Positions 62,701 through 64,000 of a DNA stretch of 64,000 bases are shown here, piece after piece. How positions within the stretch are numbered: position 1 is the stretch's first letter; each line of letters opens with the position of its first letter. Source of the DNA: Saturnia japonica (taxonomy: Eukaryota > Arthropoda > Insecta > Lepidoptera > Saturniidae); assembly GCA_033032175.1 (NCBI GenBank), contig CM065325.1, positions 10,506,930-10,570,929 on the forward strand. The letters are read 5' to 3'. The notes below the pieces were generated by a model. That model was not told the DNA's origin. It saw only the letters and a list, made by a program, of their open reading frames with translations, and did no database searches. The translations under genes were made by a program, and so were the position numbers.

Positions 62701-63894
62701 GTTTAACTTCATATATAACTTAATTTATCTAAGTATATCTTTTCGTGTTAAAGAGAAAAATCTATGAAATTAAAAAAAAAACAATGTATATTATATTTCA
62801 ATGTTTTTTTAATATTAAATTAATTCTCGACATTCTTTACGAAAACTTAAATTATTCCTTTGTAAAACAATACAAAGTAAATTCGTAAACTTTGAAACAT
62901 GCGCCCGTAGTTTTCGAATTTGTTTTAGCGATTACTTTAGATAAGTCGTCTAAGCTTTTGTTCTCATTAGAAGTATTCGAAACGAAGTGAAACAAAACTC
63001 TTTAGAATTCAAAAACTGTTCCAAAATGAATAGGCAACCAATAATTTAGTTGATATTTTACATAACAAACTAAAGTCATATATTAATTTCAGTTGTTAAC
63101 TTCTTCTATTATTATTACTTGTTTAGTTGTTCTTATTTTAAATTAGCGCCACTATCCCGATTTTTTACCCAAAAACTTTTTCAGCACCATAGCGAACAAA
63201 ACAAAATAAGAATTACGCATATCCATCGTTCGAATCGTTATTTCATAAAAAGTTTAATAAAAAAAAAACAATTTCTTTTATTCAAATTTTTATTTTCCGG
63301 GTAACTTTTTCTTATTATTTGTAATTTTTTCTTTCCCTAAAAACCTTATTTGGACTATTACTAACATTTAAAAAATAATTAGCTAAAACACTCCAACGGC
63401 CGTTCTCAAGTGATGCGCTTATCCAACTAACCAACCAACCAATAGCATTTCATTTTTATATATATAGATGTATAATTTTAATTTACATAAGTAGGTAAAT
63501 TTATTTCTTAAGTTTCATTGCAATCCAAGCATGCTGTTATCACCTTTAAAAATAAAAGCACTTCAATTTTATTATAAAAATAGTTTTTGATAAACATGTG
63601 TAATTGTTTTCTTTGCCAATGGCTCAGTGGTGCATATTATGTGATACCCAGATACACAGACTTAAATATAACAGGTTTTTTACATTAAATCTTATATTAC
63701 ATATGAGTACATACTAATGTGCAGAAAAACAATGCATTAACAACAACAGCAAGTTATATTCTGTAAACAAAGCATTTCAGTAAGTCGTTGTAACTCACAA
63801 AATAAAATTCCACATACCTATTAAACCAGTCATCAGTGTATCTTGGATAAGGAAAAGGATCGTTACTACTGAAATCATATGACGCTTCCGCATT
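32519..63894 (-). CDS. amon: amontillado, prohormone (neuroendocrine) convertase 2; ten 3' exons, 5' end beyond window
   Basis: Exons on the minus strand: 63894-63818, 62023-61935, 54676-54501, 41671-41559, 40875-40675, 40310-40235, 36207-36050, 35161-34997, 33584-33467 and 32701-32519. They join in phase into about 451 residues. Order: end of the Asp-box region, catalytic His (62022-62020), oxyanion residue (41629-41627), catalytic Ser (40727-40725), then the P domain with RRGDL and the C-terminus. The oxyanion residue is Asp, in ASGDGG, where furins and PC1 have Asn; this is diagnostic of PC2. The tail ends without Cys-rich repeats or a membrane span, also as in PC2. Role from the family: a Ca-dependent subtilisin-like protease of dense-core granules that cuts neuropeptide precursors at dibasic sites and needs 7B2. 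The signal peptide, propeptide and catalytic Asp, about 190-200 residues, lie beyond position 63894. Confidence 0.93.
33133..33440 (-). repeat. tRNA-derived SINE (family A), full length
   Basis: On the minus strand it begins ATGGCTCAGTGGTAGCATG (A box), then AGTTCGAATCCCTGC (B box), the GTGAAGGAAAACATCGTGATG block, and ends before a run of nine A. It begins about 25 bases after an amon splice donor. Confidence 0.7.
33467..33584 (-). CDS. amon: amon P-domain exon
   Basis: Acceptor TTTCCCCAG, donor GAG|GTTGGT, a weaker donor than the others. Encodes [20 protein letters not shown] and [13 protein letters not shown], the core of the P domain. A SINE starts about 25 bases after the donor. Confidence 0.92.
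34401..34620 (+). pseudogene. LINE reverse-transcriptase C-terminus and 3' tail
   Basis: 34401-34487 reads [15 protein letters not shown] and ends FKHKDI-stop, followed by the same 3' tail as at 26725 (GACAGTGGTGACCGCCGATG ... ACCATCAGG). Same family as 22985 and 26525; inside an amon intron. Confidence 0.65.
34640..34935 (+). repeat. tRNA-derived SINE (family B)
   Basis: Head TAGCCTAGTGGTCGTAAGCG (A box) and GGGTTCGATTCC (B box), then the body shared with 20940-21255 (CTCGGAGTTTG, GGCAATAGGC, CATGGGACCTAAAAACATAC, GAACTGTGGGTG). Confidence 0.65.
34997..35161 (-). CDS. amon: amon P-domain exon with RRGDL
   Basis: Acceptor ATGTTTCCAG, donor AG|GTACTA. Encodes [20 protein letters not shown]; the RGD at 35040-35032 is the conserved P-domain motif of convertases and NAT beside it is an N-glycosylation sequon. 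It ends in LTSPMGT. Confidence 0.93.
36050..36207 (-). CDS. amon: amon exon, link to P domain
   Basis: Acceptor ATCAACAG, donor AC|GTAAGT. Encodes [20 protein letters not shown] and VLDAGAM, then YHCEAGSV, the end of the catalytic domain and start of the P (Homo B) domain. Confidence 0.93.
36208..40234. other. amon intron, mostly unassigned
   Basis: A 4 kb intron. It holds the SINE at 37150-37330 and LINE-tail-like sequence at about 37380-37560 and 38830-38960 (GACGACCGCCGAGAGA). A GC-richer stretch at 39665-39850 has no recognised content. Confidence 0.45.
37150..37330 (-). repeat. SINE (third family)
   Basis: On the minus strand, GAGTGGTTAAGACCGGCGG and CGATGTCCGGCAGGTTTG look like degenerate tRNA boxes and are followed by GTGAAGGAAAACATCGTGAGG, a block widespread in lepidopteran SINEs. 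Confidence 0.5.
40235..40310 (-). CDS. amon: amon exon, end of catalytic domain
   Basis: A 76-base exon. Acceptor CTTTTTTCAG, donor AAG|GTATTA. Encodes [19 protein letters not shown], the usual sequence after the Ser box. NLT across the upstream junction is a possible glycosylation site. Confidence 0.92.
40675..40875 (-). CDS. amon: amon exon with catalytic Ser
   Basis: Acceptor TTTCTAG, donor AA|GTAAGT. Encodes [19 protein letters not shown] and [19 protein letters not shown]. The TCG at 40727-40725 is the nucleophile of the GTSAxAP box. Confidence 0.94.
41559..41671 (-). CDS. amon: amon exon with the oxyanion-hole Asp
   Basis: Acceptor TTTATACAG, donor AG|GTAAGC. Encodes [17 protein letters not shown], then an acidic/Cys stretch ([10 protein letters not shown]) and SMWTVSIN. 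The GAT codon at 41629-41627 places Asp at the oxyanion-hole position, the hallmark separating PC2 from other convertases. Confidence 0.94.
41690..42715 (+). repeat. GC-rich unassigned element with LINE/SINE-like tail
   Basis: About 600 bases (41700-42310) stand out as far more GC-rich than the rest. They are rich in GCCG/CGCC words and contain a near-repeat (CCGCCTCACGG at 41972 and 42001). After an AT-rich middle the stretch ends with the 3' tail shared with 8516-8585 and then AGTCAGTCAG plus nine A, an RNA-type insertion end. No open frame is convincing. Confidence 0.45.
43560..43715 (-). repeat. SINE (family A), degraded
   Basis: GGCGACAGATTTTCAACTTGAGGG and a TGTCCGTACACGCTA end match the minus-oriented SINE at 33133-33440 in order. 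Both ends are eroded. Confidence 0.55.
44331..44535 (-). repeat. Helitron-like repeat
   Basis: Begins ACTAGCTCTGCCCCATGGTTTCACCCGTG and ends with a CAGT microsatellite (44507-44520). The minus-strand 3' end is CTAG|T. Confidence 0.45.
44814..45049 (-). repeat. Helitron-like repeat, both ends visible
   Basis: On the minus strand it runs A|TCTATACTAATATTATAAAG ... GGCGCGGGTCAGCTAG|T, 236 bases or so, without a target duplication. TC start, CTAG end and A/T insertion site are the Helitron rules. It includes the phrase GGAGCGGAGCATCAATG (minus strand). Confidence 0.5.
46192..47794 (-). mobile_element. Full-length Tc1-like element (DD34E)
   Basis: 1603 bp. The terminal inverted repeats of 25 bases (46192-46216 and 47770-47794) match at 23 positions, and TA flanks both sides (46190-46191 and 47795-47796). 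The transposase frame is on the minus strand between them. It sits in the 12.8 kb amon intron, in the same orientation as amon. Confidence 0.85.
46461..47483 (-). pseudogene. Tc1-family transposase, one nonsense codon
   Basis: 341 codons from ATG 47483 to the stop at 46463-46461, with one internal TGA at 47177-47175 and no frame shift. N-terminal helix-turn-helix ([18 protein letters not shown]), a basic GRKR linker, then the DDE domain: first Asp in MFSDESRF, second in LMHDNARSH, Glu in DLNPIEHAW, 34 residues between the last two (DD34E). The TGA follows VSPQTV and is what a CGA to TGA transition at a CpG would give. Otherwise the frame is complete. Confidence 0.88.
47855..48032 (-). repeat. 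Short Helitron-like repeat
   Basis: ACTAGGTGTGCCCTGCGGTTTCACCCGTG at one end and TTATAACATTAATATTAATAGGAT at the other. Lies 60 bases from the Tc1-like element. Confidence 0.4.
48033..50314. other. amon intron, no gene
   Basis: AT-rich. A piece around 49540-49660 (CCATCGCCAATCGTCGCTGTTATG) resembles 12681-12710 (ATCACCAATCGCCGCTGTCACG) and is probably an old LINE tail. Confidence 0.4.
50315..50760 (+). repeat. Dispersed repeat, single copy of the 9107-9893 family
   Basis: ACTAGATATAGCCGCGACTTCG start, then AGCTATCTTCCACTGAAATG, GTCCCGTCAAAATCGGTCCAACCG, a CAGACAATCAGAC run and TTACAAACAGACATAC, the same order as the left arm at 9107-9440. Confidence 0.55.
52134..53424 (-). mobile_element. 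Full-length DD41D mariner-like element
   Basis: 1291 bp. The 32-base terminal inverted repeats (52134-52165 and 53393-53424, beginning CAAGGTGTCCAGAAAGGG) are identical, and TA flanks each side (52132-52133 and 53425-53426). The transposase is on the minus strand. Located in the amon 12.8 kb intron. Confidence 0.88.
52241..53308 (-). pseudogene. DD41D mariner-like transposase with two nonsense codons
   Basis: 356 codons from ATG 53308 to TAA 52243-52241, no frame shift, but TAG at 53179-53177 and TGA at 52435-52433. Helix-turn-helix region [17 protein letters not shown], a GRPRS linker, then Asp in LFSDEANF, Asp in [11 protein letters not shown], and Asp in [11 protein letters not shown], with 41 residues between the last two. 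DD41D is the signature of a minor mariner lineage sometimes called rosa. The second stop is where related proteins have Trp (TGG to TGA). Identical TIRs argue for recent arrival. Confidence 0.85.
54501..54676 (-). CDS. amon: amon catalytic-domain exon
   Basis: Acceptor CATACAG, donor GAG|GTAACT. Encodes [16 protein letters not shown] and [19 protein letters not shown], strongly conserved in PC2. It lies between a 7.3 kb and a 12.8 kb intron. Confidence 0.94.
55491..55670 (+). repeat. SINE (family A), 3' truncated
   Basis: ATGGTGGCTCAGTTGTAGCATG (A box), GGGTACGAACCTC (degraded B box), GGGTGAAGGAAAACATCACGATG, ending in a T-rich stretch. In the 7.3 to 12.8 kb intron zone of amon, on the opposite strand to amon. 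Confidence 0.62.
55671..59549. other. amon intron, repeats and nothing else recognised
   Basis: An AC microsatellite at 55913-55927; a degraded SINE-like piece at about 57650-57790 (GGCTTCGAATCC, GTAGGATATTTTTTAAT); a Helitron-like end at 57189 (ACTAGCGGTGTCTCGCGGCTC); and a right-arm fragment of the 6979-8085 repeat at 58995-59100. Confidence 0.45.
59550..59808 (-). repeat. Helitron-like repeat, decayed
   Basis: CTGTGCCGTAGTTTGGTTGGTTTCACCCATGTGG at one end and ACATTTATAATATTATTATAG at the other, with GGTCGTAGCTTGATGTTAC inside, colinear with 44814-45049. Confidence 0.45.
60440..60627 (-). repeat. Helitron-like repeat, 5' part
   Basis: Ends TTTTATATTAGTATAGATT with an (AAAC)n run at 60575-60592 and the phrase GACTGGTAGTTCCATAGATTAGC, colinear with the same family. 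The CTAG end is not clear. Confidence 0.4.
61600..61930 (-). repeat. Dispersed repeat abutting the amon His exon
   Basis: On the minus strand the intron reads GTAAG then a sequence matching the 9107-9893 family (GGACTTCAGAATGC; about 20 of 26 positions alike from intron base +5). It continues with AAAATGCTTATTATGG, AGCTATCCGCCAGTAAAAG and ACAGACAGACAAGAATTTTA. The repeat's own CTAG end is missing or replaced by the splice donor region. Confidence 0.55.
61935..62023 (-). CDS. amon: amon exon with catalytic His
   Basis: Acceptor TTGTACAG, donor G|GTAAGT. Encodes [16 protein letters not shown] and [10 protein letters not shown]. The His codon at 62022-62020 is the catalytic His of the subtilisin-type triad. 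Sequence similar to a dispersed repeat starts about five bases into the following intron. Confidence 0.92.
62024..63817. other. amon intron, AT-rich
   Basis: No gene, no clear element; long A and T runs. Confidence 0.5.
63818..63894 (-). CDS. amon: amon exon following the catalytic Asp
   Basis: Acceptor TTTTTTCAG, donor AG|GTATGT. Encodes [18 protein letters not shown] and DDWFN, the stretch that follows the catalytic Asp box in prohormone convertases. It joins in phase to S-HGTRC of the next exon. Confidence 0.9.
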
Positions 63895-64000
63895 CTGAAA
63901 CAAAAATACAAATAAGTACATATCTATTTTTTCAGGTATTAGTTGCAAAACCATTTGGTTTGTTTTTCATTTATTTGGCACGGAAATACGGATAAATTCT

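Noticed and set aside
1..64000. CRISPR array or bacterial-type system
   Set aside because: The direct repeats seen are microsatellites and dispersed transposons; there are no regularly spaced repeats, and the genes have introns.

Overview
This is a 64 kb piece of an AT-rich animal genome, most likely from a lepidopteran insect. Two host genes can be built exon by exon with GT/AG splice sites and unbroken reading phase, and both are recognisable insect genes. The many short tRNA-derived SINEs, the repeats ending in CTAGT and the mariner/Tc1 elements fit Lepidoptera. That assignment is an inference; no species is named.

Layout. (1) 1-13017: no host exon identified. It holds an RTE-type LINE fragment (1 to about 1160, minus strand), small LINE tails, a TTAA-flanked piggyBac-like MITE (5790-5955), a very AT-rich segment inside an inverted repeat (6979-8085) and a foldback pair of dispersed repeats (9107-9893). 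(2) 13018-27822, plus strand: 16 exons of stranded at second (sas, 'putative epidermal cell surface receptor'). They encode four von Willebrand factor C modules, a long Ser/Thr/Pro-rich stretch, three fibronectin type III domains, one membrane span and a short tail with an NPAY motif. The signal-peptide exon or exons lie upstream and were not found. (3) 27823-32518: convergent intergenic DNA with a SINE and a small hairpin MITE. (4) 32519-63894, minus strand: ten 3' exons of amontillado (amon), the insect prohormone convertase 2. They run from just after the catalytic Asp through catalytic His and Ser to the P domain and stop codon. The signal peptide, propeptide and catalytic Asp lie beyond the right edge.

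The introns of both genes are full of mobile DNA. The clearest elements are a 453 bp solo LTR with ATAT target duplication in sas; a full-length Tc1-like DD34E element (46192-47794) with one nonsense codon; and a full-length DD41D mariner-like element (52134-53424) with perfect 32 bp TIRs and two nonsense codons. Three introns have repeat sequence starting within about 5-30 bases of the 5' splice site, a recurring arrangement worth a second look.

Functionally the two genes are unrelated neighbours meeting tail to tail. Sas is an epithelial, axonal and apical surface protein in flies. Amon is a secretory-granule endoprotease that processes neuropeptide precursors. I found no bacterial-type operon, CRISPR array, rRNA or functional tRNA gene. 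I did not find a convincing wholly new system. The most unusual items are the inverted repeat pairs, the GC-rich unassigned repeat at 41690-42715 and the repeat-abutted splice donors.
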